This document shows, piece after piece, positions 47,949 to 61,203 of a DNA stretch of 64,000 nt. The number at the start of each line of letters is the position of its first letter. The first letter of the stretch is position 1. The stretch lies in contig NW_023501068.1 of NCBI RefSeq assembly GCF_014066305.1, forward strand, positions 171,501-235,500. Reading direction: 5' to 3'. A program made the position numbers and the translations under genes. The notes under the pieces are model-generated. The model did not search any database, had not been told where the DNA came from, and saw only the letters and a program-made list of their open reading frames with translations. The DNA comes from Letharia columbiana (Eukaryota; Ascomycota; Lecanoromycetes; Lecanorales; Parmeliaceae).

Positions 47949-48378
47949 GAAATGTTTATCATGGGCCACTTATAGTGTCGGCAAATCTAGCATGGGCCAC
48001 GCTGTCTATTATGGGCCATTCCCAATTTTCCCGTCTCCAAAGTAATCACCTGCCCAATGCGGTTGGCCTTCGCATGTGTTGTCGTCGTCATCGTTATTGT
48101 GCGTTGTCTTCGTCGTCATTATCGCGCAATATATATACCAAATCTAACTCGAATGTTAACCACTAAACCCTGTCCATTGCATCCGGCGGCTCTTCCAGGG
48201 GACAACTGCATTGAGCCTACTCTAGCCTAACCTCCTAACCGCCGTGTGACGGCGACCGTAGTGAGGAGGTAATTATTTCGAGAAGAGAAGTTGTGTGTCT
48301 AGCGGTGTTGCGCCCTTGCCAAAAGGTTGGCCCATCGTGAACGTTCCGCTGCTAGAGGTGGCCCATGATAAACGTTTC
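47949..48378. mobile_element. MITE-like element between prenyltransferase and hydrolase
   Basis: 47949..47969 and 48358..48378 are reverse complements over 21 bp with one mismatch, including GTTTATCATGGGCCAC. The 430-bp interior has further GGGCCA/TGGCCC sites near both ends (for example 47995, 48014 and 48329) and a hairpin at 48230..48270. It has no coding capacity. No target duplication was confirmed. Confidence 0.6.
48230..48270. repeat. Two-tier hairpin
   Basis: The outer arms ACCTCCT and AGGAGGT enclose an inner CGCCG/CGGCG stem with a 5-nt loop, 41 bp in total, within the MITE-like element. Confidence 0.6.
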
Positions 48379-48467
48379 TTCGGTCAACTACCAATTTCAG
48401 CTCGGCGCGGACAGCATTGAGTGCGACTCAGCTGCGCCTTGGTTACCTTTGGGATAAATACAATGAC

Positions 48468-49639
48468 ATGGATACATGGCCCATAGCCCCCAAGCCGCCA
48501 CCGGCGCTCCACATCCCGGAATCCACATCCGCGGTTGATGTGAGGGTCATCGATACGTATGTGCGCTCCCGTCGCTAGGGCCAGGTACCGTCTAGTAGGA
48601 TGAGCAGTTGAGCTGGGGCGACTGACGTGATGATAGTAACACCTTAGTCCATTTGAACCCAGAGCTCTTCTGGCAGCCCAAGGTGGATGGCTTCGCCGGT
48701 CTCGACGCGCCCATATACTGCTTTCTGATATCGAATGGCAGCCAGCACGTAGTCTTCGACCTCGGCGTCCGTTCAGACTGGCAGAATTACGCACCCAAAG
48801 TCGTCTCGCTCATCAAGGCAACTACAGTGATCACGCGGGGATCGGATGTGACGTCGGTGCTAGACACGGATGACAGCGGCCTTAACATCCATAGCGCCGA
48901 TATCCAAGCCGTCATCTGGTCGCACAACCACTTCGACCACATCGGAGACGTATCCAAGTTCCCACCAAGCACCGACCTCGTCGTAGGACCTGGCGTCTGC
49001 GCAGCTTCTTGGCCTGGCTGGCCGCGGCGTCCCGACGCCATTGTGCTCGACAGCGATGCGGAGGGTAGAGTAGTCCGGGAGATTTCTTTCGAGGCGAGCA
49101 GCCTGAAGATCGGCAGCTTCGACGCCTATGACTTCTTCGGCGACGGATCTTTCTACCTCCTGGACGCACCTGGCCATGCCGTCGGACATCTGTGTGGTCT
49201 TGCCCGGACTACGGCCCATGATGATGAACCGTCCTTTGTCTTCATGGGCGCTGATGCTTGTCATCACCCGGGGGTCCTCCGACCCAGCGACTACCTGTCA
49301 TTACCGTCGGCAGACACCCTGCAGAGCACACTTGCAACTACCAGAAGCTCTCCAGAACAATGTCCCGGTGCCCTGTTCCAATCGCATCTGACCAGTCCCA
49401 ATGCACCATTCTTCACAGTCGCACCCGGGCCCCTGTTTCCAGACCACGATGCAGCAATGCTCACGGTGCGCAAGATCCAGGAGCTCGACGCGGCGGATAA
49501 TGTCTTGGTCTTAATGGCCCATGACTTGTCTCTACGGGACAAGATCCCTCTATTTCCAGAGACAATCAATGGGTGGAGAGTCAGTGGGCTAAAGACGAAA
49601 ACCCGGTGGCTTTTTTGTAATGATTTCTTGTCTGCTTGA
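48468..49639 (+). CDS. Metallo-beta-lactamase-fold hydrolase (cluster gene 7)
   Basis: Exons 48468..48570 and 48648..49639 (intron 48571..48647) give 364 residues. The dinuclear-metal motif SHNHFDHIGD gives His127, His129, Asp131 and His132; GHAVGHL supplies the next His, GADACHH the bridging Asp, and LMAHD the last His, so all ligands are present. The fold serves lactonases, thioesterase-like enzymes of PKS clusters and glyoxalases; the layout with an early GLDAPIYCFLI strand and FDLGVR is like fungal lactonase/quorum-quenching-type members. In the cluster it may open a lactone, release an ester or detoxify. The exon 1 donor (C|gtcgct) is weak; the first ATG of the main exon is much further in, so an upstream exon is needed, and the exact border is uncertain. 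Confidence 0.8.
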
Positions 49640-49996
49640 TAGACTCTTGCCAGTCCGCCATTAAAAAGGCCGTGATTGTCCCGAGCTCAACAATGTGATC
49701 CAATCCACCGAAGTATCTTATTGTATCAGGTGCTGCTCCCGACGGTGACGAATTACAAGTTAATATGTTCTTATTGAATAGAGGATCTCTGCTAAATGAA
49801 CTAAAGCTAAAATCAAACTATCTATAACGAAGCTAGTAACTCTATTTAAAGAAGAAGAATAATTAAAATTAGTAGACAGCGGTAATTCGGGAGGTCGTCC
49901 CGCCAAAAAGCAGTTGCTGGGTACGCTCGAAGGCCGAGGCTAGCCCCGGGCTGGTTCCGTAAATACAAAGTATCGGGTGCTGCCCGGATGCTGTCT
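49640..49996. other. Transition into AT island 2
   Basis: No gene. AGGTGCTGCTCCCG near 49729 and GGGTGCTGCCCGG near 49975 are similar short blocks that may belong to the same repeat as the inverted repeat that follows. Confidence 0.4.
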
Positions 49997-50134
49997 CTGT
50001 ACTCGTGCGTTCGAGAAGTGAGCTACTTGATAGAGCGAGGACACCAATAGATCTTTTTACTTAGTGGGATGTCGCTTGATCTACTGGTGTCCTCGCTCTA
50101 TCAAGTAGCTCACTTCTCGAACGCACGAGTACAG
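49997..50134. repeat. 57-bp near-perfect inverted repeat with 24-nt loop
   Basis: 49997..50053 and 50078..50134 are reverse complements with one mismatch; the loop is 50054..50077. It is the strongest foldback in the window and has normal GC although it borders the AT island. It may be the end of a foldback transposon or a MITE. Confidence 0.95.
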
Positions 50135-50199
50135 AGGTCTGCACCGAAAGTCCTGCACATGCGCTAAAACTCTTGGCATCCTTGGCATTCTCCGGCAAT

Positions 50200-53100
50200 T
50201 TGACAAATTTCTTGAATAGCTTTATTTTTCTTGATAATTCTTTATATAACTACGTATATACTTATTAACTCGCTTATTTAAATTATATAGTCGTATATTC
50301 CCTTTAAAACGATCTTTTTTATACTTATTATCGCTTTTTAAATAAATAACTTTAATAATATATTTAGATATATATTCTATTTACTTCTAAATTCTCTTTT
50401 ATAAAAACTTATATTTTTAATAATAAGTCTATCGCTTTTTAGTTTCTTTTTAAATTATTAATAAATTATTTTAAGTAGTATATCGCTTTATTTAAAATTA
50501 ATATAACTTAATATAGTTTAAATTTAACGAGTTTCTATATTATAATAATTTAAGTATATTTATAAATATAAAAATTAGTTTTTAAAATTTTAAAGTATAG
50601 ATTAAGATTTTATCTTTTATAATTACTATATTAAATTTATTCTTTTTATATTTCTAAATAAATTTTAGAAGTAATAAAAAAAGAATTTATATCTAATTAG
50701 CGAAAGAAGTTAAAGAATTTAAAGAAATATATATAAATAAATATTCTTCTAATAGCGATATTAGTTAATTTCTTCTTTTTTCTCTATAATAATAACTTTC
50801 TTAATTTCTATTATAAATCTCTGTTAAGACTACTAATCGAAAAGGTATAATATATTCTATAAGATATTTTATATTAAGTAATATTATATCGTATTCGAGT
50901 ATAATATAAATAGAGTCGAATATTATATTATTTTTCTAATATGAGTTTAAGATCTTAACGAGATATCTCACGATATGATATATCTATGGAATTATACTAT
51001 GGAATAATATATATATAGAATATTCTTACTGAGATTTCTATATTTATAGAATAATTTGATTGAGATATATAGAATATATTTATTCTTCTTTATTAAGAGA
51101 GAGGAAATATAAAGAGTAATTTAATATAGCTATTTATTTTTTTATTAATATTAATAATTAGAATAATAATTAAAACTATAAGTATCTCTATTCTTCTTCT
51201 TAAAATTATAATATAAAAGAATATTCTAAATTTTAAATCTTTAAATATTATAAGAATAAAATTCTATAATTATCTTTATTTATATATTTATCTTAACGCG
51301 TTAAATAAGCTTAATAGACTTTATATTTATTCTTCTCTTAAATTCTAACTCACTCTTCTATTCTACTCTATCTCGATTCTTTTAAATATCTTAAATCTAT
51401 CTTTATCTAATTAAATTTATTAACTATTTATAAATATATTCGCTTTTTAAATTATTTTAAATCTCTTTTTTAAAACTAAATCTATTATTACTAATTCTCT
51501 CTAATTATAAATTTATTAATTATTTCTCTATATATTATAGAGTATTAGTAATATATCTTAATAAATTTATAAATATTAGATTTATCGAAGTATTTTTTAT
51601 AAGCTTATTATCTTTATTAATATAATTATTATAAATATTAATTAAGTTTTTATATAAAATACTATTAGCTCTTTTAATCTAATTTAATATATTAAAATCT
51701 TCTTTAAAATTAAATCTAGTTTATTTAAACTTATTTTTTTAATATTTTATATAAAAAATTATTATTAGAGTATAGAATATCGCTAATAAATAATATTTTT
51801 AAATACTATAATATCTTTTAATTATTAAAAAATATCGCTTATATATAATAGTCTTCGCGAGAGAATAAAGAATATTATAAGCTATTCGAGTAACTATAAT
51901 ATATTTAAACTCTAATTTCTTTTATTATTTTAAAATTAAAAAATTCGCTAAATTATTAAAAAAAGCTTTATAAAGATTAGAAATAAAATTATAATTAGAA
52001 TAATAATTAGAAGACTTATTATTTCTTCTATATTATTAAAATTAATTATATTTATTCTTATTATCTAAATTTTTAATCTTAAATTTTATTATTTAATTAA
52101 GCGTATTTTTATTTAATTAACTTATTTATTTAACTCTTTATAATTAACTACTTATATTAATATTTTAATAATTTTAAAATATCTTTTTAAGCGCTTTTTA
52201 GTAAATTTCTATCTATAACTTTTTTCTAATATTAATCTTTTAATTTAATTTCTTTAACTTTATATTATTATAATTTAAATATAAAAATTTAACTTATTTA
52301 TATAGATAATTTAAATTTAATTAAATTTAATTATAATAGATAATTAATTTCTCGCGAGCCGTCTTAAAAGCTTTAAAAAATTCTTTTTTCTAAAAAACTC
52401 TCTTTCTTCTTAATTTTTTAAGCTCTTTATTTATATAATTAAATAAATAATTATAAATATTAAAAACGTAGTAAATTATAATCTTCTTTTCTCTACTTAT
52501 TAATTTTATAAATTTATAAAAAAAATTAATAAATTAAATTAAATATTAAATCTATTAGAAATTAATTAAAAATAATTTAAATATCTAAATTATAATTCTT
52601 ATCTATAATTATTTCTTATTATTTAATCTTAAATAGATAATTAATTTATTTTTTAAAAAAGTATATAATATCGATATAAAGAAGTAAAGCGTAAATTAAT
52701 ATCTAATAAATTAAATTTTAGCGAGTCTTAATATTCTAAAAAAGCTTAAAAGAGCGTCTCTAATAGTATTTTTTTTTTTTAGAAAATTAATATTTATCTA
52801 ATATTAAAATATTTTTATTTTAAAGCTATTTAATTTATAATATAAAAAAATCTTTTTATATTAATCGCTAATATTAATATATATAATAATTTTTTAAATC
52901 TTAATATAATTAATAATATAATAATTAAAATAATAATAAGAAATATTATATTTTTATTAGAGTTATCGATAGATTAATTATACTTATTTAAACTTAATTC
53001 TTATCTTCTTTATTATCTTAGCTTCTTTAAAATTTCTTATTTATTAAAATAATCTTAATATTATTTAAAAGTTCTTTTAAAATTAATTAAATAATATATA

Positions 53101-56100
53101 TTATATAGAAAATATATTATAAATAATTTAAAAACTTAAATTCTTTAATATTAAGCGAGTTATTTACTATAAAAATAAAAAAATAATTAATTAAATTATC
53201 GAAGAGTATATTATTATTATTAATATTATTAATTATAAATTTAAGTATATAAATTTAAATCTTATATTTTATAAGAATTAAATTAATAATACTTATAAGT
53301 TTCTAGCTAGTATATTTATTTTTAATATATTTAAAGTCTATAAAAATCTTATACTATTACTAATTAATATTAATAAAAAAAATTAGAATTATTATAAATA
53401 ATTAATAATTATAAAATAATTAATAATTTAGAGCTAAAAAAACTTTAATATTATTAATTAATAATTTTTTTAATAATCTTATCTTTAGCTTTATAGCTTT
53501 TTTTATTAATTAATTCTTTATAATAAATATTAATTTTAATTATATATTAGAGTTAAAATAGTATAAGAGTTATAATATCTTAGAATTATTAGTAATTATA
53601 AATAGAATATTAATATTTATAATTTAATAATAAAATTATTTTAAGAAATCTTTATATATAAGCTTTTAATCTTCTAATATTATAAGAGAATTTTAATATT
53701 ATTTTTTTTAGAGTAAATAGTAAATTAGATATTGTATTTATCGTTTTATTTATTAATAATTTATATTATCTAATTTAGAAATATATCTAATTTTTATAAT
53801 TATTAATTAGATTTATTTATTATAAATTACTTAAATTAGATTTTTTAATATATTTCTTAAACTTAATATATACTATTATATCGTTTATTTTATAATCTAT
53901 AAATAAATAAATTAGAATCTTATTATAATAACGATAAATAATATATAACTCTTCGAAATTAATAAGCGTATATTTATTAAATTATATTTACTTCTAAAAT
54001 TTTCTAATTTCTAAATCTTAATAAATAAATTAATAATCGCTATTAAATTTAAACTAATTTTATATAACTTATATTATCTTTATTTATTATTATATTTATT
54101 ATTTTTTATTATTAATATTAAAAAGAAAGTAAGATTTATTACTATCTTTATATTAAAATATATTTATTAATATCTTATATTAAATATTATTAATTAAGAA
54201 AATTAAATCTATACTAAATAGAGATCTAATTAATATTTTAAAATTAAAATATTTAAAGAGAAATTAAAAGAGATATATAAATAAATAAAATATTAGAAAT
54301 AAAATAAGATTAATATTTAATATATAAATTCTATCTTCTCGCTATAATAGAAACTTATATCGCTTTAATAATATATTACTATATTATTTTTAATATTTTA
54401 AATTAAAAATTAATTCTTTCTAATTAGCGTTATAATTAATAATTATATATTTAAAAATATATAATAATATTAATATAGAATTAATATTTAATTTTATTAA
54501 TTTAAAACTCTAATTAATCTAGCTATTAACGCTTCTCTACTTAATATAATATATATTCTATTTACTTTAATACTAATACTTATTTATTACTATACTATTT
54601 TAATTATTAAAATTAAAAATTATATTTATTTAATTAATATTTTAATCGCTAATTATATTAATAAAAATATATATTAATATCTTAAAATTATTAAATCTAT
54701 TTTATTAAATATTAATATAAAATTAAAATTTAATTTAAGCGCTTTAATAATTTAATTAGCTAAACTAATTATTATCTAAATCTTTTATATATAAAAATTA
54801 AATCTTTTATTATATTAAGATTATTTTTAAATATTAAAATCTTTCTTATTAATATAGCTCTCTTTTATTTAAATAATATTATAATATCTTTTACTTAAGC
54901 GTTAAAATATTAAAATATTATATTCTTCGCTTTTAATTAAATAATATTATTTTTAAATTAATATCTTTAATTTTATAAAAATAATAATTAATTTATTATA
55001 AATAAAGATAAAAAAGAAATAATATCTTTTTTTATTTTTATAATAGAAGAAGAGAAGAGAGTAAATAAATTAATTATAAGCTATATATAACTCGATATCT
55101 AAAAATAATAAATTAATAAAGTTATAATATTAGAATAAAGAGCTCTTCTTATAATTAATAAATATAAAATTAAATAGAAATTAATTAGATTAATAAGATT
55201 ATCTTTAATAAATATATCGCGTATATAAAGAATATCGAAATATATAAAATATATATAAAATATAAGAGAGAGCGTATATATATAGTTATAAATATCTAAA
55301 ATATATTTAAAATATAGAAAGAAGCGCTTATATATAACTCTACGATATATATTAATAAAAAAAAATTAATCTCTTTTTTTAATTAGATTTCTAATTAATA
55401 TTTAAACTTAATTTATCTTTAAATAATATTTTATTTTAATAAAATTTTAGTTATATAATATTAATTAACTTAATAATAAATATTTAATATTATTCTTTTC
55501 TAATCTACCCTCTTTTTTTTAAAAAATTCTTTTTATTATTATAATATTTATATTATAATACACTTATTTATTATAATACTATTTATATCTAAAAAAAATA
55601 AAATTATTTTCTCTATATTCTATAATTAAATTAAATTAATAATATTATTTTTATAAAGTAAATATATATCTAATAGCGCTATATCTCTTAATATAATAAT
55701 TAATTATAATATTAATTATAATTTATTAATATATAATATTATTATTTATTAAAGCTATTAACTCGATAATTATAGAAATTTAAGAAATTATTAATAATTT
55801 ATTAACTACTAATCTAGACTTATTTAAATTATTAAAATAAAGTAAAAATAAGACTTCGCGAAGATAAAGATTAGAAGATTATACGCGAAGTTTAAAAAGT
55901 ATAGCTATAAATAAAAAAAGTATATAATTATATTAATTATATATATCTAAATTAAATAATAAATTAATTATATATATTAATTATATTATTACTAATTAGA
56001 CTTAAAAGTTTATATATTAAAAAAAATTTATAAACTATAGAGATTAACGAACTTAATTATTTTTTAAATCATATTTACTTAAATAATAAAGAAGATCTTA

Positions 56101-59100
56101 ATTTATATAGCTTTAAATTCGATTAATTTACTTTAAATTTAATTCTTTATATTAAATATACTTTAAGAAATTATAAAGATAAAATTAGCGAGTAATTTTA
56201 ATAATATAACTTACTCTTTAGTAATTCTAAATAAAAAAAATTATTAACTAATATCTAGCGGCTTAATTATATATATTTTATATAAAAAGAATTACTTTAT
56301 AATTAAAAGATATATAACTTTTTAGATAATTATAATAAGATATAAGTTTATAAATAATAATATAGTATTATTAAAGTCTAGACGTAGTTTTTATAAAAAG
56401 AAAATATATAATAAATAAAAGAAAAACTATTCTAAGTTAAGAATAAGATATTCTAATTATTATTCTACTTATTACGCTTAATTAATAATATTTAACTATT
56501 ATACTTAATCTAATAACTTTATATATTTTATATTTATAAAATAAAACTTCTTAAATCGATTTAAATATAAATATATATCTATAAAAATATTACTACTCTA
56601 ATAAAAGAGGCTTTTTATTCTAGAATCTATATTAAATTAAAAATTATATCTCTACGCTCGATAGCTTTAATTTCTATAGTTACTATTAATATTATAACTA
56701 AATTCATATAATAATAATACGCCTTTCTTATTAATGAGTATTTTTATATTCGATAGCTTTAATTCTTATAATTACTATTAATATCGCGACTAAATTTATA
56801 TAATAATAGTATATCTTTCTTATTAGCGAATATCTCTATATTTAATAACTTTAATTTCTATAATTACTACTAATATCGCGACTAAATTTATATAATAATA
56901 ATATATCTTTTTTATTAGCGAGTATCTCTATATTCGATAATTTTAATTCTTATAGTTATTATTAATATCGCGATTAAATTTATATAGTAATAGTATATCT
57001 TTCTTATTAGCGAGTATATTAATAATTATAAATAGCTAAAATATAATAGAAAATAGTAAATAATCTTTAATAATATTTAATTCTAAATCTATAGCTTCTT
57101 TATCTTATTTAAGAATAAAAATATTTATATCTAGAATTTAAAATAAGTATATTTTAATATATAGTTATTAAATATCTAGATATAAATCTTTTAATTAAAA
57201 AATTAATTTCTTTAGAGTTAATTAATATAATTATAATAATAATTAAAAGTATAATTATTATATTATATAGCGTAATTTAATAGATTAAATTTAATAGATT
57301 TCGCTAATATAACGCTAGATAAATTTTAAAATATTAAAATTATAAATAGAAATTCTCTCTTTCTTTCTTTCTTAGCATCTTAAATATTTTCTCTTATCGA
57401 TATTTTATACTATAATTATTTTATCTTATTTATCTTAATTTAATTTAATAATAATATATTATTAATAATTATTAATTTTAATAGCGATTTTATTATACTA
57501 TTATTATATAGAGATAATAATATTAATCTATATATTAAATCGATTTATTTAGAAGATAATATAGATCTTAATAATATAAATAATAATATAAATAATTAAT
57601 TAAATAATTATCTATTTAATCTTTATATTAAAACTTTAAATTAAAAGAAAATCTTAAAATCTTCTAATTATAAAAAGATAATTATAAAAAAAATTAAATA
57701 GAGTAAGTCTTTAATTATTCGCGCTTTCGATATAAAGATCGTAAGAAAAAATATATCGAGGTCTTTATTTATAAAGATTAAAAATCGATATTAAAAATAA
57801 GAAAATAAGTATAGTAATATAATATATTAATAAGTAATATATATATATATAATTAATAATATTTTAGCTATTACTTTATAAGAGATTAAAAAATATTAGA
57901 AATTAATTAATTTACTTTTTTTAAAAAGACCTTTTACTTATATAGTATAAGAGATTATTAATATAATATTACTATCTTATTATACTATACAAATTTAGAT
58001 TTTTATATTAAATATATTATAAGAAGCTATTAAAATAACTTTAATATCGAAATTTTATTATATATTAGCTTTTTATTAAGTTATTATTTTATTAATAAAT
58101 TATATAGTTAATAATCTTTACGCTATTTATAATAAAAGAGTTATATTAATAATTAAGAATATAAAATTTATATAAATAATATATTAATATATAATAAGAG
58201 AAAGTGCGTAAATAATAAAAATAAGATAGTTAAAAATATTTTATTTAGATAGAAGAGAGTTAAAATACTTAATATAGAATAGAATTCTAATTATCTTTCT
58301 AATTATTAAAAAATATATGAATTTATTCTTCTAATAATAGTCTCTTTATATTTTCTTTATTAATAAGAACTTCTTATTTAAATAAATACGTAATTAATAA
58401 TTTTAATATAAAATATAAGATCTCGAATTTTTAAACTTTAAAATATTATAAGTTAAATAATAGTTATAAATAATCTTAATATAAATTAGATTAGAAGTAA
58501 GAATCTAAATATAATCTATATTATTAATAAGAAGATTATTAAGAAAGAGATAGCACTTAACGTTAATTTATATAAATAAAATATAGTCGAACTATAAAAC
58601 GCGCTTATAAATTAAATAAGAATTCGAATAATTTATAAATATAGATTTTTTCTACGAAAGCTTATTAAGATAATCTATAAGAGTATAAAATCTCTATTAT
58701 CTTTATATTCTTATATTTTATATTCTTATATTATTAATAGCTTTATCTATAAAAATATTTAATAAAATAAAAATATCGAGATTAAAGATTAATTAATAAA
58801 TATTTTTTTCTAATTTATAAAAGTACGCTTAAAATTTAATTAGATATCGAGAATTAGAAATTTATACTTAATTATTATAAAGTATTATTTTAGCTCTACG
58901 CGAAGTTTAAGATTTAAGATCTAAATTATAAAATTAGCTATATCTATTACGCGTATAAAAGAGAGAAGAAATATCGAATATAAGTAAATAAAGAAACGCT
59001 TAAGATATAATAATAATTATTTTAATAAAGGATTTTAAGCGATAGTATTAATTGCGTATATATATCGAAAGTATAAAATAAGATTTTAAATTCTCGAATT

Positions 59101-61200
59101 TTATAGTATCGTAAGCTAAATAATAGTTATAAATAAATTTAATATAAATTAAATTAGAAGTAAGAATTTAATATAATAACGAAAATTTAAGATATTATTT
59201 ATAAAATCGAAAAAAAAAATTAAAAAGTTAAGAAAGAAAGATAAGAATAAATTTAATAAAAATATTAAAGCTAATAAAAAGAAAGATTTAAAGAAAAACG
59301 TATATCTAATAAATATAAATATTTAAGATATAAATCTTAATTAAGAAGTATTATCTATTTCTAAATATATCTATAAATAAAAAGTATTTATTATATAAAA
59401 AAGATATTATAACTAAAAAGAACTATATCTTAAAATTAACTATAACTCTTAATAAAAATATTAAAGAGGCTTATAAGATAGATAGCGTAAATAGCTAAAA
59501 ATTTAATAATATAAAATTATTACTTCGCTATTACTAAGTATAAAAAATAATTTTTATAAAGAATTAAGAGATTAATAATAAAGAGTTATTAGATAATATA
59601 TTAGTAAGTCTATTATCTCTTAATTATTTTAAAAAAAATTTATAAACTCTAAAAATTAGCGTTTGATATAAAAAAAAGAATTTATATTATAGAATTCTAA
59701 ATATCTTTTTAATTAATAGATAGCGAAATCTATTATAATCTCTTCTTTTAAGCTCTTATACTTAAATATTTATATCTTAATAATAAGAATAAAAAGCGAT
59801 TCGAAATTTTACTATTATAGTTATTAATTATTATTTAAAAGATCTCTTTTATTCTATCGTTATCTTTATTTAACTTTTATCTATTTAGTATATAATCGTA
59901 ATTTTTTAATTACTATTTAGTCAAGCTTAATAAATCTAAAAAATTATTATTATTTATATTAAATTATTATATTATTAAATTTCTTTATACTACGCGCTTA
60001 GTCTTATTAAAATAAATATATAAAGATAATAAATTAAATTTTAATTAATTAATCTAGATAATTTTTAATATACTTTTATTAAAGAGAGAGTAATAAATAA
60101 AAAAAGTATTTATTATAGAATTCGTCTATATATAATTATATATTTTTCTAATCTAAAAATTATAAATTAATAATTTTATATACGCGAGAAATAATAATAA
60201 TATATCTTATAATCGATTTTAGAAGAATAATTCTATATTATAAAATCTCTATACTTATATATTTTAATTATATAATAAAATTTATAGTCGTAAGAGTTAA
60301 TATATATTATTTTCGCTTATAAAGACTAATAAGCTCTTTATTAAAATTTTTAAAGTATTATAAGAATAAAAAGTAATCTTTATTTATAAGATTATTTAAT
60401 TATATTAAATAATCTAATTAATAGCTTTAAGTTATTATCTAATAATATACTTATCTCTTATTCTTTCTCTTTTTTTATTTATCTTAAAATTATAAGATAG
60501 ATAAGATTATTTAATATTTTCTTCTCTATTAAATCTTCTTATTATAAGATTATACTCTTATTATTATTAATAATACTTTTCTATTTTTAATTATCTAGAG
60601 TCTAGACTTAATTATATAGCTAATATAAATATATACTTTCTCTCTAAAATATTAAATAAAAAAATTATATATATTAATATCTAATAATATTATAATATAA
60701 TTAATCTTATTATTTATAAAAGTATATATCTTTAACCTCTTATAATATCTTTTTCTACTTCTCTAAATTTATACTTTTAAATCTATCTATATTTTTAACT
60801 TTATCTCTTATAATTAATATTATATTAAAATTAATATTATATACTTTTTATAAGCGAGCTCTAAATAAATTATATACTTCGAGAGTTATTATATATCGAT
60901 AAGATTTAATAATATAAGAATTCTAAAAGAGCTCTTCTACTACTTTATACTTATAATTTTTAATATTAATTAAATAATTATAAAATCTTAATAGCGATAG
61001 AAATAAGAAGAATTTAATTAAAAGATTATTATCGCGAAGTATTTACTAAAAATTATCTATATTATTCACTTCTATATATATAATTAAAATTATAAATTTA
61101 ATTTTATTTTATAATAATAGAGAATTTTATCTTTTACTTTTAATAATAGATTATTTATAATTCTATTATTATTTATCTTCTCGCTATATAAAATTATTAT
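50200..61200. repeat. AT-rich, RIP-degraded transposon island 2
   Basis: Eleven kb of extreme AT content with almost no open frames, TpA-rich, interrupted only by short GC words such as TCGCGA and GCGAG. By analogy with the R61 copies it is most likely RIP-mutated transposons. A minus-strand stretch near 52330..52420 could be a relic of an LTR-retrotransposon pol (Lys/Phe-rich AFKTAREKL block), but this is weak. No intact gene, tRNA or rRNA was found. Confidence 0.75.
56649..57016 (+). repeat. 92-bp tandem repeat, four copies, RIP-diverged
   Basis: The TTCGATAGCTTTAAT-type start recurs at about 56657, 56749, 56841 and 56933, a constant 92-bp period. Copies differ by C/T and G/A changes (for example CGATAGC against TAATAAC and CGATAAT). 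Confidence 0.85.
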
Positions 61201-61203
61201 TAT

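Noticed and set aside
48653..49639. Metallo-beta-lactamase gene starting at TTG 48653
   Set aside because: Fungal nuclear genes start with ATG; an upstream exon with ATG at 48468 joins in frame.
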